Assembly (NCBI GenBank): GCA_019419725.1
Contig: DXZL01000071.1
Coordinates: 1-7,231, forward strand
DNA length: 7,231 bases
Origin: Veillonella sp.
GTDB taxonomy: Bacteria > Bacillota > Negativicutes > Veillonellales > Veillonellaceae
Direction: 5' to 3'
The position numbers were made by a program, and so were the translations under genes. The first letter of the stretch is position 1; every line of letters starts with the position of its first letter. The notes under the pieces are model-generated. The model had not been told where the DNA came from, made no database searches, and saw nothing but the letters and a program-made list of their open reading frames with translations. Below are positions 1 through 5,922 of this stretch, in pieces.

Positions 1-2
1 CA

Positions 3-740
3 CAAGCGGCAACAATCTTGAACCGCATGCTTAATGGTGCTGGCCTTGCAACACCAAAACATACTACAACTGAAGCTAAAACTGAAACAGCTGTAAAAGA
101 AGATGTAAAAAAAGCTGATACAGCAGCAGAAAAAGATGCATCCAAAGTAAGCAAAGATGCTAAAAAAGATGTAGCTAAAGCTGACAAAGCCGTAAAAGCT
201 GATGCAAAAAAAGTTGAAAAAGACGTAAAAGGCAATAAAAATGCTGCAGTAGCTCAAAAAACTGAACCTACTCGCACAGTTCGCCCTGTTCGTCGCAGTA
301 CTTTAAAAGCACTTGATCAAAAACAACAAGCTGCTTTAGAAGATAAAGTATTCAATGAATTGAATAAAACATATAAAACAGAAGATGCATTCCAAGATTA
401 CGGTGTAATGTACTGGCGCGATAATCAATTGCACGTAGCATTGAAAACAGATAGCGATATCTCCACAGTAAAAGCTAACCTTGCTGCACGTGGTGATTCT
501 ACTGTAAATAACTATGTTGTAGTTGAACCATCCCAATACAGCCAAACAGAATATGATGCAATCGATGCGAACTTCCGCAACTACTACAACAAAAACGAAA
601 AAGCTGGTACAATCCTAGCTACATTCCCTGATGTAGAAAACAACCAACTTTATGCTGTTGTAACAACTGCATCTAAAGAAACTCAACAAGGAATGTCTAA
701 ATTATTCGGTTCCAAAGTAAAAATGACAGTTAAACGCTAA
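3..740 (+). CDS. SLH-domain envelope protein, C-terminal part (5' truncated by window edge)
   Basis: The reading frame is open to the left edge. Its first visible residues, QAATILNRMLNGAG, look like the end of an SLH repeat (compare TRAEAAEIAYRMTQ in the next gene). I therefore read this as the tail of a longer gene and do not accept the in-frame TTG at 18 as the start. After the SLH remnant comes a low-complexity Lys/Ala/Asp/Val segment (about 78-250) with a charged helical pattern such as KADKAVKADAKKVEKDVK, probably an extended or coiled linker. A folded-looking domain follows (about 310-737) with YWRDNQLHVAL near its start and a strand-helix-strand ending, NNQLYAVV to SKVKMTVKR. This domain is related to the C-terminus of the gene at 919-2298. 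SLH domains bind peptidoglycan-linked polymers, so an envelope location is inferred. No enzymatic motif is visible, and the function of the C-terminal domain is unknown. The gene stops with TAA just before a hairpin terminator. Confidence 0.82.
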   Translation, partial: QAATILNRMLNGAGLATPKHTTTEAKTETAVKEDVKKADTAAEKDASKVSKDAKKDVAKADKAVKADAKKVEKDVKGNKNAAVAQKTEPTRTVRPVRRSTLKALDQKQQAALEDKVFNELNKTYKTEDAFQDYGVMYWRDNQLHVALKTDSDISTVKANLAARGDSTVNNYVVVEPSQYSQTEYDAIDANFRNYYNKNEKAGTILATFPDVENNQLYAVVTTASKETQQGMSKLFGSKVKMTVKR

Positions 741-760
741 TAGGCGTTCACTCAACTAGC

Positions 761-800
761 CAAGGCAGCGTATACGTTTAGTATTACGCTGCTTTGTTTA
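761..800 (+). terminator. Intrinsic terminator after the first SLH gene
   Basis: A 12-bp stem pairs CAAGGCAGCGTA (761-772) with TACGCTGCTTTG (785-796), with one G-T pair. A further 3-bp inner stem (773-775 with 781-783) sits across one bulged base. The T-rich 3' arm and following TTTA form a moderate U-tract. It lies 20 bases after the stop codon and should separate this gene from the next SLH gene. Confidence 0.8.
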
Positions 801-829
801 TATCACTATGCATGCCTTATTATTCGCTA

Positions 830-835
830 TATAAT
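830..835 (+). promoter_or_regulatory. Candidate -10 box for the second SLH gene
   Basis: A perfect TATAAT lies 84 bases upstream of the ATG at 919 and downstream of the preceding terminator, so it is the best -10 candidate in this gap. No good -35 sits 16-18 bases upstream, where the sequence is TATGCA-like. The call therefore rests on the -10 and its position. The leader that follows contains a small GGCTA/TAGCC hairpin (875-892) just before the ribosome binding site. Confidence 0.4.
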
Positions 836-905
836 GGATATAGATTTTATTGTTGGTGAAAGTTTATATTCTTCGGCTATAGAACGTTAGCCATTTACCA
901 TAATT

Positions 906-913
906 AGGAAGGA
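906..913 (+). promoter_or_regulatory. Ribosome binding site of the second SLH gene
   Basis: AGGAAGGA lies 5 bases before the ATG at 919. That ATG begins a typical signal peptide, so the site fixes the start codon. Confidence 0.8.
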
Positions 914-918
914 TTTTT

Positions 919-2298
919 ATGTACAAGAATACCCCTTATGTATTACGTGCCCTTGTTTTAGGCACACTATTAGCTACAACAGGCCTTAGTTTTGTTTCTG
1001 CTAATACTACAACTCATACTCCTGCAGTAGCCTCCACAAAAGCTGAAGCGTCTACAGTAGGCAATACAAAAGCAGTTACACCAAAAACAGATGTTTCTAA
1101 CGTAGAAGCAACTAAAGTAGAGTCTCCTAAATTTGATGCTGCTAAAGCTGCCACACCTATGGTTGTAAATACATCTATCGGTACGCCTCAAGATATTCAA
1201 AAAATCCGTGCCCACATCTTCTCTGATGTACCTAGCGATTTCTGGGCTGCCAACTCTATCAGTACTGTAACAAAAGCAAATCTTATGAAAGGTTATTCTG
1301 ACGGTACATTCCGACCTAACCAACCTATGACTCGTGAAGAAGTAGCTGCGCTCTTCAACAATATCACAGATGATGGTACAGCAGCCTTCTTATCTAGCAA
1401 ATTTAAAGATATTACATCTGATCGTTGGTCCGCTCTTGCTATCGAATCTGTAGCGCGCAAAAATATCATCAGCGGTTATGGCGATAACACATATAAACCT
1501 GAAAAATATATGTCTCGCCAAGAATTTGCTGTAGTAGCAGACAACTACATTCACTACTTAGGATACACAACAGAGGATCCAACAGCACTTGATAGTATTG
1601 CTTATGGAGACCAAAAATTCGTAGCTCCTTGGGCTCAAGACGCAGTGCGTGAACTTGCATACCTTGGTTTCACAAACTACGCTCCTGGCACATTATTTAA
1701 CCCTGAAAAATATGTAACTCGTGCTGAAGCAGCTGAGATTGCATACCGCATGACACAAACAGAGCAAGCACTTGCCTTCCACAATACATTGTTCAAACAA
1801 CAAGTAGAAAGTAAAACAGCTTCTATTATCGACAAGACATTAGGCTATGGCAATGACTTCACTAAATTCCGTCAAGACGGTGCCCTCTTCTGGGATGGTG
1901 GAAAATTACATGCTTCTTTAACAGATAAGAAAAAAGCTGATGCTGTTGCGCATGCAATTTCTGAAACTCAAGATCCACAACTTGAAAGTGCTCTTGTAGT
2001 ATCTCAAGGTAAATTAAATCAAGCGCAACTTGAAGATTATCAATCCGATGCTCTTGATTTATATAAAGCTAAAGAGCCAAAAGGTAATATCATTTCCATA
2101 CGTCCTAATGACGATACAAGCGTTCTTATCATCACAGCAGACTCCGTTCAAAAGGACACTGTGAAAGCTTTCAAAAAGAAATTCAAAAACAATGTAGTAG
2201 TAGTACAATTACCAGAACCAGAGACAGTAAAAGCGGATGCAGCGATCCAATTCCCATTGCCTCCACGCGTAAACTACTACGATACAACAAATAAATAA
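919..2298 (+). CDS. Secreted protein with three SLH repeats and a C-terminal domain of unknown function
   Basis: This is a 459-residue exported protein. Residues 1-28 form a signal peptide (basic start, hydrophobic core ALVLGTLLATTGLSFV, cleavage likely after VSA). A Thr/Ala/Lys-rich spacer covers about 29-95. Three SLH repeats follow at about 100-149 (FSDVPSDFWA, GYSDGTFRPNQPMTREE), 162-213 (FKDITSDRWS, GYGDNTYKPEKYMSRQE) and 226-280 (WAQDAVRELAYLG, FNPEKYVTRAEAA). SLH triplets anchor proteins to modified peptidoglycan or secondary wall polymer; in Negativicutes the related OmpM proteins tether the outer membrane this way. Unlike OmpM there is no long beta-barrel region after the SLH part, so this is not a porin. 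Residues about 300-430 form a domain related to that of the preceding gene (ALFWDGGKLHASL, then NIISIRPNDDTSVLIITAD). A proline-rich tail (LPEPE, FPLPPR) ends the protein. Tandem position and shared architecture suggest duplication. Function beyond wall anchoring is unknown. Confidence 0.9.
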   Translation: MYKNTPYVLRALVLGTLLATTGLSFVSANTTTHTPAVASTKAEASTVGNTKAVTPKTDVSNVEATKVESPKFDAAKAATPMVVNTSIGTPQDIQKIRAHIFSDVPSDFWAANSISTVTKANLMKGYSDGTFRPNQPMTREEVAALFNNITDDGTAAFLSSKFKDITSDRWSALAIESVARKNIISGYGDNTYKPEKYMSRQEFAVVADNYIHYLGYTTEDPTALDSIAYGDQKFVAPWAQDAVRELAYLGFTNYAPGTLFNPEKYVTRAEAAEIAYRMTQTEQALAFHNTLFKQQVESKTASIIDKTLGYGNDFTKFRQDGALFWDGGKLHASLTDKKKADAVAHAISETQDPQLESALVVSQGKLNQAQLEDYQSDALDLYKAKEPKGNIISIRPNDDTSVLIITADSVQKDTVKAFKKKFKNNVVVVQLPEPETVKADAAIQFPLPPRVNYYDTTNK

Positions 2299-2326
2299 TT
2301 AAATAAACTCAATAATAAAAAATAAT

Positions 2327-2357
2327 AAAAAGCCGTGTTCTTACACGGCTTTTTATT
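2327..2357. terminator. Bidirectional intrinsic terminator at the convergent junction
   Basis: A 12-bp perfect stem pairs AAAAAGCCGTGT (2327-2338) with ACACGGCTTTTT (2343-2354) around the loop TCTT. It has a T-tract on the plus strand and A-rich sequence before it, so it can act in both directions. It lies 28 bases after the stop of the second SLH gene and is its obvious terminator. Confidence 0.9.
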
Positions 2358-2404
2358 GTATCCCCATCAAAATGTATTATAAGACTATTATTAAATCTTT
2401 AATG

Positions 2405-2438
2405 CAAAAAAGAACCGCCCCCGAAGGAGCGGTTCTTT
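2405..2438 (-). terminator. Intrinsic terminator of the OPT-DUF3298 operon
   Basis: A 10-bp stem pairs AAAGAACCGC (2409-2418) with GCGGTTCTTT (2429-2438). An inner CC/GG pair closes a CGAA loop. Read on the minus strand the hairpin is followed by TTCTTTTTTGC, the U-tract expected for the leftward operon that ends at 2491. On the plus strand the T-run is only three bases, so leftward action is favoured. Confidence 0.85.
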
Positions 2439-2469
2439 CACAATTAAACAGCTGTTACTATACACACAT

Positions 2470-2500
2470 AATCGAATTCACACAGTTCGATTATTTTTTT
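2470..2500 (+). terminator. Possible weak backup terminator overlapping the 3' end of the minus-strand gene
   Basis: AATCGAA (2470-2476) pairs with TTCGATT (2486-2492) around a 9-base loop. Seven T residues follow at 2494-2500. The T-run also encodes the final lysine codons of the opposite gene, so the terminator look may be partly coincidental. Confidence 0.35.
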
Positions 2501-3333
2501 GTCACATCATTTTGGCGGTCACGTAAGTTACCAACTGGTACATATACGGTACCTGCACTGTGGATTGCATCCACGTCTTGTTGCAATACCATTACAACAG
2601 AATAGTCATCAGTTGTGTAGAATTCAGTAGGCATTTTTTCGATGTTTACTTCGCCGCCCAATTGATTCTTCACATCTTGATTATTTTCGATAGCATTCAC
2701 TAATTCTTTTTTGTTAAGGCCACCAAGGTCATACAAGGATAATTGACGACCTGTTGTAGTGTTGAATGTGAAGCCCTTTACATAGTTGACGCCATTAGCA
2801 TCACGATCACGCATTGTGTACGTATGAATCAATACACTGAAAATACCATTTTTGTCTGTTTTAACATCGTAGTACATAACTACATTTGTTTTATCAGCGT
2901 CTTTGGCATTCAATTTTTCTACGTCGTTTTGTACTTTAGCAACGTATTTTTTGATAGTATTATTGATTGCTTTTTCTACAACTGGACTAACAGATTTAAC
3001 TGTTGGGAACACTAGATCAAGATGATCTGTAGTAGATTCCACTGGAGATACAGCCACCTCTTTGCGGTCCATATAGCGGTCTGCATTAGGTGCTACTACT
3101 TCAACTGCATCGCGATCAACCTTAGATGCTACAGAGCGTAACGCACGGTTTTGCTCCGGTGTAGCAGTACTAGAGATACGGTATGTTAAATCGTTGCGAT
3201 TTACTTTATTCGTATCAGCTTGAACTTTTTGCACTGTTGCAGTGTCTTTAGTTACAGGAATTTCGCTTGCTGCGAAAGATACTACTGGCAATGCAGCAGC
3301 CATCATGATGAGTACAGACTGTTTTAATTTCAT
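2491..3333 (-). CDS. Secreted DUF3298/RsiV-like protein
   Basis: This 280-residue protein has an N-terminal signal peptide (MKLKQSVLIMMAAALPVVSF, cleavage near residues 21-22, no lipobox cysteine), so it should be released outside the inner membrane. Residues about 30-100 are a polar, probably disordered spacer. From about 105 the pattern fits the DUF4163/DUF3298 pair known from RsiV and from PdaC-type deacetylases. It has a helix AINNTIKKYVAKVQ, a strand pair MYYDVKTDKNGIFSVLIHTY, the hallmark FTFNTTTGRQLSLYDL (188-202), then EFYTTDDYSVVMVLQQ and a closing AGTVYVPVGNL. No polysaccharide deacetylase or peptidase domain is attached, and no transmembrane anti-sigma segment exists, so it is not RsiV itself. 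It starts 11 bases after the OPT transporter gene. Its AGAGG ribosome binding site (3341-3345) touches that gene's stop codon, so co-transcription and translational coupling are likely. A role as an extracytoplasmic ligand-binding partner is inference only. Confidence 0.8.
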   Translation of the reverse strand: MKLKQSVLIMMAAALPVVSFAASEIPVTKDTATVQKVQADTNKVNRNDLTYRISSTATPEQNRALRSVASKVDRDAVEVVAPNADRYMDRKEVAVSPVESTTDHLDLVFPTVKSVSPVVEKAINNTIKKYVAKVQNDVEKLNAKDADKTNVVMYYDVKTDKNGIFSVLIHTYTMRDRDANGVNYVKGFTFNTTTGRQLSLYDLGGLNKKELVNAIENNQDVKNQLGGEVNIEKMPTEFYTTDDYSVVMVLQQDVDAIHSAGTVYVPVGNLRDRQNDVTKK

Positions 3334-3344
3334 TGTTTAACCTC

Positions 3345-5426
3345 TTATTGTTGTTCTTGCTCAGCTTTCATCGCTAAAGCTTCTTCTTTATTGAATTTGT
3401 GTGTTACAACACGACGAACAAGGTAGAGACCAGAGAAGATGAATGCAAGCAATCCTAACCATTGTGCTGTGCTTTCAAATTGAGGACCTACTAATTCAAG
3501 TGGAGATTCACCGCCACCAGTTGTAACAGACAATACAATAATAACAGCTATGATTACACCAATCAAGCTTTCACCAACAATCAAACCAGAAGCGAAGAGA
3601 ACGCCACGGCGGTTAGATTGTTCAACATCATACTCAGCGAGTTCGCCAGCACGCATTTTAGCACGAGCTACTAAGTAACGGCCTACGAAATAGCTAATGA
3701 AAGAACCTATGATGAGAGGCACTTCCAATGTTGGAGGTAAGTAGATACCCATACCAACTGCCAATGGAGGCAATGTTAAAGAAGCTGTTGTGCTCTTAAG
3801 AATTAAGTTAACGATGATTGCTACTACGCCAACACCAACGCCAATCAAGATATAATCCCAATCCATGCTAGAACTGAAGATACCTTGAGCAATTGTAGTC
3901 ATCAAAGTTGCTTGTGGAGCAGATAATGCAGCATTAGGATCCATTTCAGGACGTGGTAACGCACCTGTGAAGCCGTATGCTTGGTAAAGCAAGTTAAGAA
4001 CAGGAGCAATTGCAACCGCACCAGCTACGGAGCCAAGTAACAATGCAATTTGTTGACGCCAAGGTGTAGCACCAACGAGTTGGCCAGTTTTCAAGTCTTG
4101 CAAGTTATCGTTAGAAATAGATGCAATCGCAATAACTACGGATGTCATAAAGATAGCCATAGCTGTAGCGAATTGTACGCCTGCTTCTGTAGCGAACAAG
4201 TTATTTTCAGAAGCGATGAAGTACACCACTAAGGAAGAAATAATAGTCGCCAAGATACCAATACCGGAGATTGGAGATGCAGATGTACCGATAAGACCTG
4301 CCATGTAACCACAAGCTGCGGCTACGAAGAAGCCGATTAGCAAAGCTACTAGAACACCTACGATAACAAGTGTCCACATTAAGCCTGCGCTAATAGGTAC
4401 TGCAGATACGAAATCCCAGAATGTAAGAACTAAACCTAAAAGGATGATACCGAACACGATGATAACAGATTTTGTGCTCATATCTGTATCCATACGATGC
4501 AATGCACGTTCAGTGGAACTGCTATTCATGGATTTAACAGAAATTTTCATACCTTCGATGATTGGTTTAATCAATGTAATCAAAGTCCAAATCGCTGCGA
4601 TACCAATAGCACCAGCACCGATGAAACGAACTTTAGATTTCCAAACAGCCATTGCAAATTTAGCTGTAGCACCGCCGTCTGGAGCAAACATATTAGTTAA
4701 ATAAGGTACAAAACCAGCCCAAGCTATGAGTACACCAACGAGGATAGCGATACCAGAAGCAATACCGATAAGGTAACCAGCGCCTAACAATGCTGTAGAG
4801 AAGCCTAACGGAATTTGAGTAATCCCCTTGCTACCTACAGGAAGCCAGAAACTCATGCTGTCTCCGAGCACTTTGAAACCATTTGCACAAAGACTGATAA
4901 TACCAGCTACCAAACCACCGGATACGATATCACCCATACCGGAGCTAGATTGTGGACCTTGGCCAGCATTGTGAGATCCAACTTTCAAGATTTCTGCTGC
5001 TGCACGGCCTTCTGGATATGGCAAATCACTATTTACTACCATGGCACGACGCAATGGAATGGTGAATAATACACCTAGAGAACCACCGCATGCGCAGAGC
5101 AAGAATGTTTGCCAGAATGGGAAACCATTCCAATAGCCAAGCATTAGTAGACCTGGCAAAATAAAGATAATTGCGGACAAAGTACCAGCTGCGGAAGCCT
5201 GTGTTTGTACCATGTTGTTTTCAAGAACGTTAGAATCCTTGAAGAAACGTAAAATTGCCATTGAAATAATGGCTGCCGGAATGGATGACGAGAATGTCAA
5301 ACCAACCTTCAAACCGAGATATACGTTAGATGCTGTAAAAATAACAGTAATTAATGCACCAAGTAGCATCCCACGTACCGTCAGTTCCGGCAGATGAAGG
5401 TCATGGCTCATAAAGTCATGTTTCAT
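3345..5426 (-). CDS. OPT-family oligopeptide transporter
   Basis: This 693-residue polytopic inner-membrane protein belongs to the oligopeptide transporter (OPT) superfamily, prokaryotic branch. Family members are generally cation-coupled importers of peptides or metal-ligand complexes. Recognisable family segments are NVYLGLKVGLTFSSSIPAA (34-52), ENNMVQTQASAAGTLSAII (69-87), DLPYPEGRAAAEIL (134-147), CGYMAGLIGTSASPISGIG (372-390), ISNDNLQDLKTGQLVGATPW (437-456) and LAVGMGIYLPP (555-565). Many hydrophobic segments run from about 17 to 671, and the length is normal for the family. The two ends, MKHDFMSHDL and KAEQEQQ, are polar. The ATG at 5424-5426 is preferred over the Met at residue 6 because AGAGGAGG lies 9 bases upstream. 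It is the first gene of an operon with the DUF3298 protein and is transcribed divergently from fumC. The substrate cannot be read from the sequence. Confidence 0.93.
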   Translation of the reverse strand: MKHDFMSHDLHLPELTVRGMLLGALITVIFTASNVYLGLKVGLTFSSSIPAAIISMAILRFFKDSNVLENNMVQTQASAAGTLSAIIFILPGLLMLGYWNGFPFWQTFLLCACGGSLGVLFTIPLRRAMVVNSDLPYPEGRAAAEILKVGSHNAGQGPQSSSGMGDIVSGGLVAGIISLCANGFKVLGDSMSFWLPVGSKGITQIPLGFSTALLGAGYLIGIASGIAILVGVLIAWAGFVPYLTNMFAPDGGATAKFAMAVWKSKVRFIGAGAIGIAAIWTLITLIKPIIEGMKISVKSMNSSSTERALHRMDTDMSTKSVIIVFGIILLGLVLTFWDFVSAVPISAGLMWTLVIVGVLVALLIGFFVAAACGYMAGLIGTSASPISGIGILATIISSLVVYFIASENNLFATEAGVQFATAMAIFMTSVVIAIASISNDNLQDLKTGQLVGATPWRQQIALLLGSVAGAVAIAPVLNLLYQAYGFTGALPRPEMDPNAALSAPQATLMTTIAQGIFSSSMDWDYILIGVGVGVVAIIVNLILKSTTASLTLPPLAVGMGIYLPPTLEVPLIIGSFISYFVGRYLVARAKMRAGELAEYDVEQSNRRGVLFASGLIVGESLIGVIIAVIIVLSVTTGGGESPLELVGPQFESTAQWLGLLAFIFSGLYLVRRVVTHKFNKEEALAMKAEQEQQ

Positions 5427-5435
5427 AAGTACTTA

Positions 5436-5443
5436 CCTCCTCT
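5436..5443 (-). promoter_or_regulatory. Ribosome binding site of the OPT transporter gene
   Basis: On the minus strand the sequence reads AGAGGAGG, 9 bases before the ATG at 5426. It decides between the first Met and the internal Met at residue 6. Confidence 0.8.
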
Positions 5444-5482
5444 GTGAAACTAGAGCTTAAAACAATATAATAAGCTACTTCC

Positions 5483-5511
5483 ATTTTATCGTGTTAAAGC
5501 GATGATTTCAA
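5483..5511 (-). promoter_or_regulatory. Sigma-70-type promoter of the OPT-DUF3298 operon
   Basis: Read on the minus strand, TTGAAA (5506-5511) and TAAAAT (5483-5488) are separated by exactly 17 bases. Each matches its consensus hexamer at five of six positions. The predicted start is near 5476, giving a leader of about 50 bases. A copy of the ATCGCATATA motif directly adjoins the -35 on its upstream side. Confidence 0.75.
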
Positions 5512-5523
5512 TATATATGCGAT
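5511..5523 (-). repeat. 13-bp inverted repeat, copy beside the OPT promoter
   Basis: ATATATATGCGAT on the plus strand is the exact reverse complement of the sequence at 5748-5760. It touches the -35 of the OPT promoter, a position that suits an activator or repressor site. The AT-rich half lowers its significance. Confidence 0.5.
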
Positions 5524-5615
5524 ATTTATAATGTATACATATAAAAGATTATAAAGTTTAGGTCCTCCAAGAAACAACTTGAAAGGTCTATTCTATACTC
5601 TAAATACTTTAATAA

Positions 5616-5715
5616 GCGTGGTAGCCCTACAAAAGCCTCCAAAGCCATTTACCCCGCTACGCAGGGCCACTAAGTCGTTTTTAGACTATCGCTTTCCCCC
5701 TCTCAAATCACCCCT
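5616..5715. other. GC-richer structured intergenic block of unknown nature
   Basis: Hand counting gives about 53 G or C in these 100 bases, against visibly AT-rich flanks. The block can fold: GCCCT (5624-5628) pairs with AGGGC (5663-5667) and is extended by GTG/CAC, while GCTACGC (5656-5662) can pair instead with GCG and TAGC at 5616-5625. AGTC (5673-5676) and GACT (5684-5687) make a small hairpin. AAAGCC occurs twice (5632-5637 and 5641-5646). No supported reading frame crosses it and it is not a tRNA. It may be a dispersed intergenic element or a structured RNA. The base composition and pairing are seen directly; the nature is inference. Confidence 0.4.
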
Positions 5716-5747
5716 CTATGAAACATATATACAAATTAATATAAATC

Positions 5748-5760
5748 ATCGCATATATAT
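5748..5760 (+). repeat. 13-bp inverted repeat, copy on the fumC side
   Basis: ATCGCATATATAT is the exact reverse complement of 5511-5523. The core decamer ATCGCATATA recurs in direct orientation at 5791-5800. The two long copies bracket the GC-richer block, 250 bases end to end. Confidence 0.5.
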
Positions 5761-5777
5761 GGGGAGAAGGAAAAAGA

Positions 5778-5802
5778 TGTATATGCACAAATCGCATATA
5801 CA
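5778..5802. promoter_or_regulatory. Operator-like dyad upstream of fumC
   Basis: A perfect 9-bp inverted repeat pairs TGTATATGC (5778-5786) with GCATATACA (5794-5802) across a 7-base spacer. The right part contains the ATCGCATATA decamer shared with two other places in this intergenic region. It lies about 75-100 bases upstream of the predicted fumC transcript start, which suits an activator site. The regulator is unknown. Confidence 0.5.
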
Positions 5803-5816
5803 GCTCTCTTCTATAT

Positions 5817-5835
5817 GAAAATAGAAATCATTATC
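5817..5835 (+). promoter_or_regulatory. Fur-box-like site upstream of fumC
   Basis: GAAAATAGAAATCATTATC matches the classical E. coli Fur box GATAATGATAATCATTATC at 15 of 19 positions, including ten consecutive matches on the right half. All mismatches are in the left half. It lies just upstream of the predicted fumC -35. Class II fumarase needs no iron, so iron control would make sense, but AT-rich intergenic sequence can produce chance matches. Confidence 0.4.
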
Positions 5836-5839
5836 TTTT

Positions 5840-5861
5840 ATCCTGTACAAATATACAGGAT
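5840..5861. promoter_or_regulatory. Dyad overlapping the probable fumC promoter
   Basis: ATCCTGTA (5840-5847) and TACAGGAT (5854-5861) form a perfect 8-bp inverted repeat around six bases. It covers the candidate -35 and most of the -35/-10 spacer of fumC, where a repressor would block polymerase. A run of four T starting inside the right arm means a weak terminator for upstream transcripts is the alternative reading. Confidence 0.45.
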
Positions 5862-5871
5862 TTTATATAAT
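5844..5871 (+). promoter_or_regulatory. Probable fumC promoter
   Basis: A perfect -10 TATAAT (5866-5871) lies 16 bases downstream of TGTACA (5844-5849), which matches the -35 consensus at four of six positions. Transcription would start near 5878, leaving a leader of about 45 bases that ends in a strong ribosome binding site. Confidence 0.55.
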
Positions 5872-5904
5872 TAAAGTACCGATGATAAGGTCGGCATGTC
5901 TTTT

Positions 5905-5911
5905 AAGGAGG
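5905..5911 (+). promoter_or_regulatory. Ribosome binding site of fumC
   Basis: AAGGAGG lies 11 bases before the ATG at 5923. The first residues from that ATG align with the usual N-terminus of class II fumarases, so it fixes the start. Confidence 0.8.
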
Positions 5912-5922
5912 TTGTAAACATT

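Noticed and set aside
18..740. TTG at 18 as the true start of the first gene
   Set aside because: The frame is open upstream to the window edge, there is no visible ribosome binding site, and the preceding residues continue an SLH-repeat ending.
2372..2605. 77-codon plus-strand frame over the terminator region
   Set aside because: It crosses the leftward terminator and runs into the opposite gene with no ribosome binding site or recognisable protein.
4050..5397. Several short plus-strand frames inside the OPT gene
   Set aside because: They are antisense shadows of a clear membrane transporter reading frame and lack start signals.
5616..5715. Possible tRNA or known riboswitch in the GC-richer block
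   Set aside because: No cloverleaf, T-loop sequence or recognised riboswitch core could be found on either strand by eye.
5579..5818. 79-codon open frame starting with TTG across the divergent intergenic region
   Set aside because: It has no ribosome binding site, an unusual start, a low-complexity tail, and overlaps the structured block and operator-like dyad. It reads as intergenic sequence.
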